34,373 nt of DNA from an uncultured bacterium (lineage in GTDB: Bacteria > Bacteroidota > Bacteroidia > Bacteroidales > Bacteroidaceae), in assembly GCA_905216095.1 (NCBI GenBank), contig CAJMSQ010000027.1:1-34373 (forward strand), in the 5' to 3' direction. The translations under genes were made by a program, and so were the position numbers. This document shows, one piece after another, positions 16,030 through 23,145 of this stretch. Position 1 is the stretch's first letter. Each line of letters opens with the position of its first letter. The notes under the pieces were generated by a model. It did no database searches, was not told the DNA's origin, and worked only from the letters and a program-made list of their open reading frames with translations.

Positions 16030-17193
16030 TTAGCTGTTTCTATTTTTCTCTTTCAATAAAACTCCGAAAATTTTCGTATGTTTGGTTGAATCCTCAACGA
16101 TTTCTAACAATGGATGTACTGCCTTTGGAGAGAAAACAACTTTCTTTTTCCCTTTCAAATTATCAACCGTTTCAATCCAAATAAAATCAGAGAATTTAGA
16201 ATTTATATCCTCATCCTTTGGCTTTTCTATATTAAAAACACTATTGTTCACCCATCCTAAATACCGCATGACAGCTTTAAGTTGAATATTAGATATTTTA
16301 TATTTACTTTTCTTCCTAACCTCTTCATGTATAGAGTTCATAGAAGTAGATTCTTTTGTCTTTTCACTATTCAAAACTATTTCACCGACTAACTTGTAAA
16401 TAGGCTTCCCCTCTGTTGTGGAAATTTTACCTATTTCTCCAGCAGAAATTGCATTTAATATAACACTAATAGGTCCGTCTTTTTTATTATCTATTTCTAT
16501 ATCTGTACTTGCCAATACTTTATTCTTTGAGTTATATCCATACACTTTCCCCTGTTGAGGGTTTAGAATCAGTATTTCTTTAGGATTAATGTCAAAAACC
16601 TCAGGAAGCAAGCCAGACCAAATCTGCATAAATTCTTTATTCTTTTCGTTTACTTTCGTTTCAATAAAGGTATTAAATTCAGAAGTCTTGTCATTGGCTC
16701 GTATATTCCCTCCTGCACCCCTATATATGACATCTCCTTTTTTCAAGCTATAATCAAGAAAGTCATTTTTAGGAATCAATATTGTTCCTTGCTTTTCAAT
16801 TAGGACATAATAGAATCTACGGGTTGCGATATTAAACGGATGAATATCCACATTGATTTGAGTATCATACATTTTCACAAACTGATCTGACAAGTTTTTC
16901 AGGTCAATGGCTTGTAAAACATTAATATTGTCTTCTTTCAATCCTACATCCGTTATTTCCCCCGTATCCCTATTTTCATCAAAGCCAAGAAACAACATTC
17001 CGCCTTCTTTATTAGCAAAAGCAAGTATGTCTTTGGCAAAATTCCTGAGAAATATAATTACCTCATTGACACCTGTGCTTAAACTCAACTCCAATTTATA
17101 ATCAATAAGAGTATTTTCTTTCCAATAAACGCCCTTATCTTTAATGCTTTCAACAATTTCTTCAGCCTTTGCCTTTAATTCTTCAATAATCAT
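16030..17193 (-). CDS. AlbA/Schlafen-type putative ATP- or nucleic-acid-binding protein
   Basis: Exact function unknown. The ATG at 17193 (MIIEELKAKAEEIVESI) gives 387 residues. The upstream ATG at 17223 overlaps a TATTTTTG -7 box, so it is unlikely, and AGGA lies just before 17193. The N-terminal region (about 20-150) fits the AlbA_2 (Schlafen AlbA) domain: DYKLELSLS, then RNFAKDILAFANKEGGMLFLGFDENRDTGEI, and further on DIHPFNIATRRFYYVLIEKQGTILIP with YRGAGGNIRAND. The C-terminal half (about 210-387) has no motif I can name; the part around KYKISNIQLKAVMRYLGWVN could be a winged helix. It is the most AT-rich gene in the window and sits alone at the island edge. Similar proteins occur as regulators and in defence loci, but no role is proven. 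Confidence 0.75.
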   Translation of the reverse strand: MIIEELKAKAEEIVESIKDKGVYWKENTLIDYKLELSLSTGVNEVIIFLRNFAKDILAFANKEGGMLFLGFDENRDTGEITDVGLKEDNINVLQAIDLKNLSDQFVKMYDTQINVDIHPFNIATRRFYYVLIEKQGTILIPKNDFLDYSLKKGDVIYRGAGGNIRANDKTSEFNTFIETKVNEKNKEFMQIWSGLLPEVFDINPKEILILNPQQGKVYGYNSKNKVLASTDIEIDNKKDGPISVILNAISAGEIGKISTTEGKPIYKLVGEIVLNSEKTKESTSMNSIHEEVRKKSKYKISNIQLKAVMRYLGWVNNSVFNIEKPKDEDINSKFSDFIWIETVDNLKGKKKVVFSPKAVHPLLEIVEDSTKHTKIFGVLLKEKNRNS

Positions 17194-17333
17194 ATCTGTC
17201 CTATAAATAGTATTTTGTAGCAAAAATACTAAAAGGAAATGATCTAATTATGCTTTCCTTAATACTTAATTATCACTGGTGCGATAAAATCGCGTTAGTT
17301 TAGAAATCATAAAATAAAAAGAGTTCTTTGACA

Positions 17334-17489
17334 TTTTTTCTCCAAAAGCAAATAGTGTTAAAATCGGAACGGCGGTCCGGAGGCATTTACTTGTCATATC
17401 AGCAACTATCCCAAGGCCGGCGGCGCATATCTTCCGCCCGCACGTCCGTCACACGGTCCGGGCTATTCGTACCGGCGGACACATCGGCC
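17334..17489 (+). repeat. Island-flanking direct repeat, copy 2 (156 bp)
   Basis: Copy of 12541-12696 with three substitutions. It runs from a T6 tract to CGGCC and contains the outer promoter half of the ~250-bp element (CCAAAAGCAAAT...GTGTTAAAATCGG), but the rest of the element, including the -7 box and hairpin, is absent. The map promoter begins about 31 bp after it. Confidence 0.92.
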
Positions 17490-17520
17490 GTATTTTATGC
17501 GTTTTGATGCGAAAATGCCT

Positions 17521-17551
17521 TTTGCGTTTAGAAAAAAATATTGTAATTTTG
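17521..17551 (+). promoter_or_regulatory. map promoter
   Basis: TTTG (17521-17524) and TAATTTTG (17544-17551) with a 19-bp spacer, 20 nt before the map ATG at 17572. It rules out the upstream in-frame ATG at 17497 as the start. Confidence 0.8.
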
Positions 17552-17571
17552 CGCCGAAAGAACATCACACC

Positions 17572-18429
17572 ATGCTGAAAAGAAAAAAGAAAAATTGGTT
17601 CGTACCCCAAGGCCGGGAGATGACCGATTTGGACAAGAAAGTCCTCAGCTACCAGAACCGGGGAGAGTTGGTCCCGACACGCAGTCTGATAAAGACGGCG
17701 GAACAAATAGAAGGCATCCGCCGGTCGGGCGTCGTAAACACCGGAGTGCTCGACCTGATTGAGCGCGAGATACACGCCGGAATGAGTACCGCCGAGATAG
17801 ACCGGCTCGTGTACGACTACACCACCGCCCACGGCGCCATACCCGCACCGCTCAACTACGAAGGTTACCCGAAAAGCGTATGCACGAGCATCAATGAGGT
17901 GGTGTGTCACGGCATCCCCTCGGAAGAAGAAATCCTTGAAGAGGGCGACATCATCAATGTAGACGTATCGACCATACTCGACGGTTACTTCAGCGACGCC
18001 TCGCGCATGTTCATCATCGGACAGACCAGCCCCGAAAAGGAAAAACTGGTGCGCGTGGCCAAGGAATGCCTCGACATCGGCGCGGCCGCGGCACGCCCGT
18101 GGGGATTCGTGGGAGACATAGGAAAAGCCATAGGCCGCCATGCACACAAAAACGGATTCAGCGTGGTACGCGACTTGTGCGGACACGGCGTCGGACTGGA
18201 ATTTCACGAAGAGCCTGAGGTAGACCACTACGACACGCACCACAGGGGCATGTTGCTCGTGCCCGGCATGGTCTTTACCATAGAACCTATGATCAACATG
18301 GGCGACTGGCGCGTATTCATCGACGAAGAAGACGAATGGACCGTGGTAACGGAGGACGAACTGCCTTCCGCACAATGGGAACACACGTTCCTGGTCACCG
18401 AAACGGGCCTTGAAATACTCACCCACTGA
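17572..18429 (+). CDS. map: Methionine aminopeptidase, type I
   Basis: Removes the initiator Met from nascent proteins. From 17572 the protein has 285 residues. Metal ligands are Asp131 (NVDVS), Asp142 (FSDAS), His205 (GHGVG), Glu238 (TIEPM) and Glu270 (AQWEH); the substrate-binding His is in VVCHGIP (His113). An N-terminal segment of about 35 residues (MLKRKKKNWFVPQGREMTDLDKKV) precedes the catalytic core; it is basic and could contact the ribosome, but that is a guess. tsaD follows after 69 nt and may be cotranscribed. The region immediately upstream carries direct repeat copy 2, so the island was inserted without losing this promoter. Confidence 0.96.
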   Translation: MLKRKKKNWFVPQGREMTDLDKKVLSYQNRGELVPTRSLIKTAEQIEGIRRSGVVNTGVLDLIEREIHAGMSTAEIDRLVYDYTTAHGAIPAPLNYEGYPKSVCTSINEVVCHGIPSEEEILEEGDIINVDVSTILDGYFSDASRMFIIGQTSPEKEKLVRVAKECLDIGAAAARPWGFVGDIGKAIGRHAHKNGFSVVRDLCGHGVGLEFHEEPEVDHYDTHHRGMLLVPGMVFTIEPMINMGDWRVFIDEEDEWTVVTEDELPSAQWEHTFLVTETGLEILTH

Positions 18430-18498
18430 CACGGCACGTCCCATCCGGACGGACCGCCGGCACGCAAAAGGACTGACGGCGTACAACGCCATAGAACG

Positions 18499-19581
18499 AT
18501 GCCACCGAACATGAATACCGATACAAAAACATCAACACCCGAACAGACCGGGACACAAACAACCGGCATAACGATACTGGCCATCGAGTCGAGTTGCGAC
18601 GACACTTCGGCCGCAGTGCTGCGCGACGGCCTGCTGCTGAGCAACGTGACAGCCGGACAGGCCGTCCACGAAGCCTATGGTGGCGTGGTGCCGGAACTGG
18701 CGTCGCGCGCGCATCAGCAAAACATACTTCCCGTCGTCGATACCGCGCTGAAACAGGCCGGTGTCAGGCGCGAGGAGCTTTCGGCCATCGCCGTCACCTT
18801 GGGACCGGGCCTGATGGGCTCGCTCCATGTGGGCGTCTCGTTCGCCAAAGGTATGGCAATGGCATTGGGCATCCCCCTCATCGCAGCCAACCATCTGCAG
18901 GGACACATCCTGGCACACTTCATACAGGCGGCTGGAGAAGAACATGCAGTCCCGCCTTTCCCCTATCTGTGCCTGCTGGTCAGCGGTGGTAATTCACAAA
19001 TCGTGAAGGTCAAGGCCTACAACGACTTGGAAATCATCGGACAGACCATAGACGATGCGGCCGGAGAGGCCATTGACAAATGCTCCAAGGTAATGGGACT
19101 GGGCTATCCGGGCGGACCCGTCATCGACCGTCTGGCACGCCAAGGCAACCCCAAGGCTTTCCAGTTCAGCAAGCCCAACATTCCGGGATATGACTATAGC
19201 TTCAGCGGACTCAAGACGTCTTTCCTCTATCTGTTGCGCGACGAACTGAAACAAGACCCCGACTTCATAGAAAAAAACAAGGAGGACCTGGCGGCCTCGC
19301 TCGAAAAGACCATCATCGACATCCTGATGAAAAAATTGTCGAAAGCCGTCAAAGACACCGGCATCAACCACGTGGCACTTTCGGGCGGCGTCTCGGCAAA
19401 CACCGGACTGCGCGAAGCCTTCACCGCCCGGCAGTCGGCCGGACAATGGCATACTTATATCCCGAAATTCAGCTACACAACCGACAACGCTGCCATGATT
19501 GCCATCACGGGATACTACAAGTTCTTGGACAAAGACTTCTGCCCCATTGACCGGCCGGCGTTCTCCCGCACCATTATATAA
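18499..19581 (+). CDS. tsaD: tRNA N6-threonylcarbamoyladenosine transferase subunit TsaD
   Basis: Transfers the threonylcarbamoyl group to A37 of ANN-decoding tRNAs together with TsaB and TsaE. It has 360 residues in the Kae1/TsaD ASKHA fold: ILAIESSCDDTSAAVL (26-41), the metal-binding NHLQGHILAH (His132, His136), LLVSGGNSQI, DDAAGEAIDKCSKVMGLGYPGGP, YSFSGLKT, LSGGVSANTGLR and FSYTTDNAAMI. The first ~23 residues (MPPNMNTDTKTSTPEQTGTQ) are an unusual Thr/Gln-rich extension before the core. I see no better ATG, GTG or TTG, so it is either real or translation starts at a rare codon near residue 24. An alternative ATG is at 18511. Confidence 0.96.
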   Translation: MPPNMNTDTKTSTPEQTGTQTTGITILAIESSCDDTSAAVLRDGLLLSNVTAGQAVHEAYGGVVPELASRAHQQNILPVVDTALKQAGVRREELSAIAVTLGPGLMGSLHVGVSFAKGMAMALGIPLIAANHLQGHILAHFIQAAGEEHAVPPFPYLCLLVSGGNSQIVKVKAYNDLEIIGQTIDDAAGEAIDKCSKVMGLGYPGGPVIDRLARQGNPKAFQFSKPNIPGYDYSFSGLKTSFLYLLRDELKQDPDFIEKNKEDLAASLEKTIIDILMKKLSKAVKDTGINHVALSGGVSANTGLREAFTARQSAGQWHTYIPKFSYTTDNAAMIAITGYYKFLDKDFCPIDRPAFSRTII

Positions 19582-19630
19582 TATATACGTAAGACTATAA
19601 CATCAAATAACCATACAAACATAAACACAA

Positions 19631-20149
19631 ATGGAATTAGATCTCAAATTCGTCAGCAAAGAAATCAATGAAATGCTGTGGCGTGACCATAAAACGCTCT
19701 CGACAGCCGAAAGCTGCACCGCCGGACGCATTGCCAGCATCATTACGGCCGTGCCCGGAAGTTCCAACTACTTCAAGGGCGGGCTTATCTGCTATGCAGA
19801 CGAAGTGAAAGAAGAACTGCTGGGCGTGGAAGCCTCCGTCATCGAAGAAAAAACGGCCGTCTGCGAAGAAGTAGTACGCCAGATGGTCATCGGTGCCAAT
19901 AAGCTTTTCCATACGGACTACGCGGTAGCCATCAGCGGATATGCCGGCCCCGGCGGCCCCGACGGCGGAAAAAGCGGTGTAATCGTAGGTACGATATGGA
20001 TAGCCGTGGGCAACGCCGAAAAAACCGTCACCTGCATGATAGAAGAAGACAACGGCCGCGACAAGAACCTGGCTTCGGCCACAAAAACCGCCATGCACAT
20101 GCTGCGTGACTACCTGAAAGAAAATTGCGAAAGCACGGACAACGAATAA
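19631..20149 (+). CDS. CinA C-terminal domain protein, nicotinamide-nucleotide amidohydrolase (PncC)
   Basis: Probably hydrolyses nicotinamide mononucleotide to nicotinate mononucleotide in NAD salvage. At 172 residues it is the stand-alone CinA C-terminal domain. TLSTAESCTAGRIASIITAVPGSSNYFKGGLICYADEVK contains the conserved Ser in the N-terminal helix, and AISGYAGPGGPDGG and VGTIWIAVG are the other family segments. Tyr replaces the more common Ile in GIAGP. It starts 49 nt after tsaD. No promoter of its own stands out, so it may be read from map or tsaD. Confidence 0.9.
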   Translation: MELDLKFVSKEINEMLWRDHKTLSTAESCTAGRIASIITAVPGSSNYFKGGLICYADEVKEELLGVEASVIEEKTAVCEEVVRQMVIGANKLFHTDYAVAISGYAGPGGPDGGKSGVIVGTIWIAVGNAEKTVTCMIEEDNGRDKNLASATKTAMHMLRDYLKENCESTDNE

Positions 20150-20173
20150 AAGCGTATATTTTTTCGTAAAATC

Positions 20174-20204
20174 TTGCACGGGTGGAAATTAAACACTAAA
20201 TTTG
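20174..20204 (+). promoter_or_regulatory. rpmB-rpmG-DUF4295 promoter and long leader
   Basis: TTG (20174-20176) and TAAATTTG (20197-20204) with about a 20-bp spacer. The leader to the rpmB ATG would be about 125 nt, long for this window, and might host ribosomal-protein autoregulation, though I see no strong hairpin in it. Confidence 0.7.
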
Positions 20205-20334
20205 CACCCCGTAAGCGGATTATGCACAAAACTTTCTCGGCAACCACCCCAAGATTACGCAACAACAACAGTCGGGAAGTCTTGGAAGCAAACTCCGCAG
20301 CAATCACAAATAGAACAAAACACAAGCGATAGCA

Positions 20335-20595
20335 ATGTCTAAGATTTGTCAGATTACAGGAAAAAAGGCCATGGTTGGCAACAACGTGTCGCACTCCAAG
20401 CGCCGCACCAAGCGTACGTTTGACGTAAACTTGTTTACAAAGAAATTCTACTATGTTGAGCAAGATTGTTGGATTAGCTTGAAAATAAGCGCCGCCGGCT
20501 TGCGTATGATCAACAAGGTCGGACTTGACGCTGCGTTGGTAAATGCAGTAGCCAAAGGATATTGCGATTGGAAAGAGATTAAAGTAATCGATTAA
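20335..20595 (+). CDS. rpmB: 50S ribosomal protein L28 (bL28)
   Basis: Large-subunit ribosomal protein of 86 residues. The start [29 protein letters not shown] is the bL28 signature, followed by [20 protein letters not shown]. It keeps only the first Cys of the zinc-binding version, so it is the zinc-independent type. It is followed after 11 nt by rpmG and then the DUF4295 gene, the standard Bacteroidetes arrangement. Confidence 0.97.
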   Translation: MSKICQITGKKAMVGNNVSHSKRRTKRTFDVNLFTKKFYYVEQDCWISLKISAAGLRMINKVGLDAALVNAVAKGYCDWKEIKVID

Positions 20596-20606
20596 TAATT
20601 CGAACT

Positions 20607-20798
20607 ATGGCAGGAAAAAAAGCTAAAGGTAATCGCGTTCAAGTTATCTTGGAATGTACCGAGATGAAGGAGAGTGGTCTGCCCGGTACTTCCAGATACA
20701 TCACAACCAAGAACCGTAAGAACACCCCCGAACGTTTGGAGTTGAAGAAGTACAACCCCATCCTCAAAAGAATGACAATCCACAAAGAAATCAAATAA
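20607..20798 (+). CDS. rpmG: 50S ribosomal protein L33 (bL33)
   Basis: Large-subunit ribosomal protein of 63 residues: [20 protein letters not shown], then [23 protein letters not shown]. The CxxC zinc pairs of the other bL33 type are missing, so it is zinc-independent, matching its bL28 neighbour. It lies in an operon between rpmB and the DUF4295 gene. Confidence 0.97.
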   Translation: MAGKKAKGNRVQVILECTEMKESGLPGTSRYITTKNRKNTPERLELKKYNPILKRMTIHKEIK

Positions 20799-20805
20799 TT
20801 AAGCC

Positions 20806-20964
20806 ATGGCAAAGAAAACAGTCGCAACACTTCAAGAAGGTAAGACCGACGGACGTTCCTACACCAAAGTCATCAAAATGGTAAAGAGTCCCAAAACCGG
20901 CGCTTATACGTTTGATGAACAGATGGTCCCCAACGATGCCGTAAAGGACTTCTTCAAGAACTAA
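20806..20964 (+). CDS. DUF4295 small protein, ribosome-associated (possibly bL38)
   Basis: A 52-residue gene starting 7 nt after rpmG. The protein begins MAKKTVATLQEGKTDGRSYT and continues KVIKMVKSPKTGAYTFDEQM, VPNDAVKDFFKN. It is small and basic and belongs to DUF4295, found in Bacteroidetes directly after rpmB-rpmG. I recall that cryo-EM of the Flavobacterium ribosome revealed an extra large-subunit protein named bL38, and this family may be it; treat that link as unchecked. A strong terminator follows 31 nt after the stop, so the transcript ends here. In the related genomes I remember, ftsY follows this gene, but here it does not. Confidence 0.9.
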   Translation: MAKKTVATLQEGKTDGRSYTKVIKMVKSPKTGAYTFDEQMVPNDAVKDFFKN

Positions 20965-20995
20965 AGATTAGAATAAAGACACGATATTCAATCGA

Positions 20996-21031
20996 AACAA
21001 GGCAGCATCCCGTTGGGATGCTGCCTTGTTT
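20996..21031. terminator. Terminator after the ribosomal protein operon
   Basis: GGCAGCATCCC (21001-21011), loop GTT, GGGATGCTGCC (21015-21025), flanked by AACAA and TTGTT so that the symmetry continues. It lies between the DUF4295 gene and the convergent beta-lactamase gene and may work in both directions. Confidence 0.9.
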
Positions 21032-21107
21032 CAGTTTCCGGACATGCCTGTCAGATAAATATATCAGGAAGGAAATCAAGGCTGAATGAGACAAAAGAGG
21101 AAACGAC

Positions 21108-21200
21108 CGCCACTCAGTGCGGTATGGATTGCAGTTCAACGCGATATAGGTCGCCACTTAGTGAGGTATGGACGGCAGTTTAGCGCGGTATAGGCGGCAG
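21108..21200. repeat. 22-bp tandem repeat, four units plus a remnant
   Basis: Units at 21108-21129, 21130-21151, 21152-21173 and 21174-21195, then GGCAG. Units 1 and 3 share GCCACTYAGTG and GGTATGGA; units 2 and 4 share GCAGTTYARCGCG and TATAGG. All four follow one degenerate pattern (GCMRYTYARYG, then RTATRG), so this is a 44-bp double unit derived from a 22-mer. The last unit contains the stop codon of the beta-lactamase gene (21180-21182). There are no spacers, so it is not a CRISPR array. Confidence 0.85.
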
Positions 21201-22073
21201 ACCGCAGACATACTGCCATACACGGGCGGAAATTCCGGCTATTATCGCGGCAGTTGTTTCGGGTGTCTCTTCCGAATCCTTCACGAAAACGGCAATGACA
21301 TAACCGTGGTGGTTGGGCAGCCAGACATAACCGATGTCGTTAATGGCTATGATTTTCCCATCCTTATTTCGGTCGCCCGTTCCCGTCTTGTGCCCGACAA
21401 TGGCGTTCGTGGACAGCAACGGTGCCACAAGCCTGTCCCTGCCGGTACCGCATGTCTCCATCAATTGGTAAATGTAATCGAAATTTTCCTGCCCGGGATG
21501 CTCGCGGGTACGCACATATTCTATCAACCGCGCGACATCAAGGGGAGACGTCCTGTTCTCATAGCAACGCTCCAGACGGCGATGCATGGCCGCTTCGTCG
21601 TGACGAATATCAAAATCATGCAGTCCGCAACGGCGCACATACCGTTTCACGGTTTTCGGACCGCCAAAATGCTTGAACAGGATGTCGCAAGCATTATTAT
21701 CGCTCAGTTGCAGGGTATAGCGCAACAGTTCCCGGACGGTCAGCCATACATTCCCATCGGGGAAGCGGTCGCGCAACGGACTGTAAGTGTCAGGACGCAA
21801 ATCCTTTTTGCGGACGTAGACAGGCGCATCGAGCGACAATCCCCTGCGGTGCAGCACATCGGCAACAGACAATGCCTGATGGAACTTGAACACACTCATC
21901 AAAGGATAATCGGCACTGTTGTTGATGCAAACGGTATCCATGTGGTCGATAATGACCGCCACGCCGATTTGTGCCCGATAGTTTTTCGTGAATGCCAGCA
22001 ACTCATCGCGCAAGCCGTCAGCATAGGCCGAAAGACCGAAGAGCGTGAAAAAGAGAACCAGAAGTTTCCGCAT
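21180..22073 (-). CDS. Class A beta-lactamase (CepA/CblA/CfxA-like)
   Basis: Periplasmic serine hydrolase expected to open beta-lactam rings. It has 297 residues with a signal peptide (about 1-18, LLVLFFTLFGLSAYA). Active-site motifs are all present: MSVFKF with Ser60 and Lys63 (SxxK), SDN at 124-126, Glu160 in HDEAAMH (the Glu166 position of the CfxA/PER/VEB branch) and KTG at 229-231 in GHKTGTGDRNKDGK, the last typical of Bacteroides cephalosporinases. The last codons lie in a 22-bp tandem repeat. A poor -7 box (TAATTTAT) precedes the start; metA ends 53 bp upstream on the same strand, so it may depend partly on the metA transcript. Chromosomal and possibly intrinsic; actual resistance cannot be told from sequence. 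Confidence 0.92.
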   Translation of the reverse strand: MRKLLVLFFTLFGLSAYADGLRDELLAFTKNYRAQIGVAVIIDHMDTVCINNSADYPLMSVFKFHQALSVADVLHRRGLSLDAPVYVRKKDLRPDTYSPLRDRFPDGNVWLTVRELLRYTLQLSDNNACDILFKHFGGPKTVKRYVRRCGLHDFDIRHDEAAMHRRLERCYENRTSPLDVARLIEYVRTREHPGQENFDYIYQLMETCGTGRDRLVAPLLSTNAIVGHKTGTGDRNKDGKIIAINDIGYVWLPNHHGYVIAVFVKDSEETPETTAAIIAGISARVWQYVCGLPPIPR

Positions 22074-22126
22074 AAAACAATAAATTACAGTTTGTTCTTT
22101 TTACTCGAATAGAAATCTTCCGCAGA

Positions 22127-23005
22127 CTACCGGCGTGTGCCGCACAAGCGCAGCCAGTTGCGATAGAAACGGACTGCCGCCGCAGACCAGGAGAAGTCAA
22201 TACCGGAATGCGGGTCATCGTCCACATAGTAATTGCAGGGAAGAGCTATAGGCAGGCCTTTCTTCACATCCCGCTCGTACTCGTCGTGAAGCGTCTGCGA
22301 GGCATATTCCAGATGGCCCGCGATATAAACCTCGCTCCCGTCGCGGGTCATGGCTATGCCCATGCCCGACTCCTCGCTCCCGGCCACTATCTCCAACGGT
22401 CCGGCAAGGGGAAAATCCTCACGCCGCACTTCGGTGTGACGACTGTTCGGCATCGGGAACCGCGGCTCCATATCCGCCAACAAGGGTATACCGGTCCGAC
22501 TCACGGACTGCGAAAAAATGCCGAAGCACTTGGCGGGCAAGGCATGTTTCTGTATCCCGAAATGATGGTAAAGTCCCGCCTGCGCTCCCCAGCATATATA
22601 AAGCGTGGAACGCACATGCTCTCTCGACCAGTCCATGATGTGGCACAATTGCGGCCAATAGCGCACCTCCTCGAAAGGAAGATGCTCTACCGGAGCACCG
22701 GTTATAATGAGTCCGTCAAAAAAATCCTTTTCAAAACATTCAAAATCCGTATAAAACCGCAACATATGCGACATCGGAGTCGTTTTATAGGTTTGTCCGG
22801 AGATTTTCATGGGAAGCAGCTGTACGTCAATGTCCGAAGCCGAAAGGGCTCGCGCTATATCAAGTTCCGTAGCTGTCTTGTTCGGCATCAGGTTCAGGAA
22901 CAAAACACGCAACGGCCGCACATCGTCAGGACATTCGTCGGCTACCTGCCTACCCTCAGCCTGCAAAACGGACAGAGAAGGGAAATCCGGTGGAAGAATC
23001 AACAT
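22127..23005 (-). CDS. metA: Homoserine O-acyltransferase MetA (probably acetyl-CoA specific)
   Basis: First committed step of methionine synthesis, acylating homoserine. From the ATG at 23005 (MLILPPDFPSLSVL) the protein has 292 residues. The catalytic triad residues are Cys138 in CWGAQAG, His231 and Glu233 in AGHLEYASQT. The position that decides acyl donor (E. coli Gly111 in GAPLG) is Glu107 here in GAPVE, which in studied MetA enzymes means acetyl-CoA rather than succinyl-CoA. The frame is open upstream to 23086, but that start lies upstream of the promoter (23028-23059) and adds hydrophobic non-family residues. The leader is too short for a SAM riboswitch. Confidence 0.95.
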   Translation of the reverse strand: MLILPPDFPSLSVLQAEGRQVADECPDDVRPLRVLFLNLMPNKTATELDIARALSASDIDVQLLPMKISGQTYKTTPMSHMLRFYTDFECFEKDFFDGLIITGAPVEHLPFEEVRYWPQLCHIMDWSREHVRSTLYICWGAQAGLYHHFGIQKHALPAKCFGIFSQSVSRTGIPLLADMEPRFPMPNSRHTEVRREDFPLAGPLEIVAGSEESGMGIAMTRDGSEVYIAGHLEYASQTLHDEYERDVKKGLPIALPCNYYVDDDPHSGIDFSWSAAAVRFYRNWLRLCGTRR

Positions 23006-23027
23006 ATCATCAGTTTTTACAATGCCA

Positions 23028-23059
23028 CAAAAATACGAAAAAAAGGACGAAGCCGCAAG
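23028..23059 (-). promoter_or_regulatory. metA promoter
   Basis: On the minus strand CTTG (23059-23056), a 20-bp spacer and TATTTTTG (23035-23028), 23 nt before the metA ATG. It lies between metA and repeat element C. Confidence 0.7.
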
Positions 23060-23145
23060 AAAGGCACGGACAACAATCCCTGCCACGACAAACCGGCTGC
23101 AGAATCCCGATGGTGCGGACCACGAGACCGGACTGCCATCCTTCT

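Larger units (their letters stand above)
12697..17333. mobile_element. AT-rich restriction-modification/AlbA genomic island
   Basis: About 4.6 kb between two 156-bp direct repeats. It holds a C5 methyltransferase, a probable PD-ExK restriction enzyme, vsr, a frameshifted HU-related gene and an AlbA-type gene. The outer parts are clearly richer in A/T than the flanking housekeeping DNA, most strongly the AlbA gene; vsr is less so, which suggests a mosaic. No integrase or transposase is seen, so it was probably brought in by homologous recombination or is the remnant of a larger element. Confidence 0.75.

Noticed and set aside
12697..17333. Insertion sequence or transposon with its own transposase
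   Set aside because: No transposase or integrase frame is present; only the flanking direct repeats suggest mobility.
21108..21200. CRISPR array
   Set aside because: Contiguous 22-bp repeats without spacers and no cas genes in the window.
22981..23005. SAM riboswitch before metA
   Set aside because: The leader between the promoter and ATG is only about 20 nt, too short for any SAM riboswitch.
23006..23086. Signal-peptide-like extension of MetA
   Set aside because: It contains the metA -7 and -33 boxes, and MetA is a cytoplasmic enzyme.
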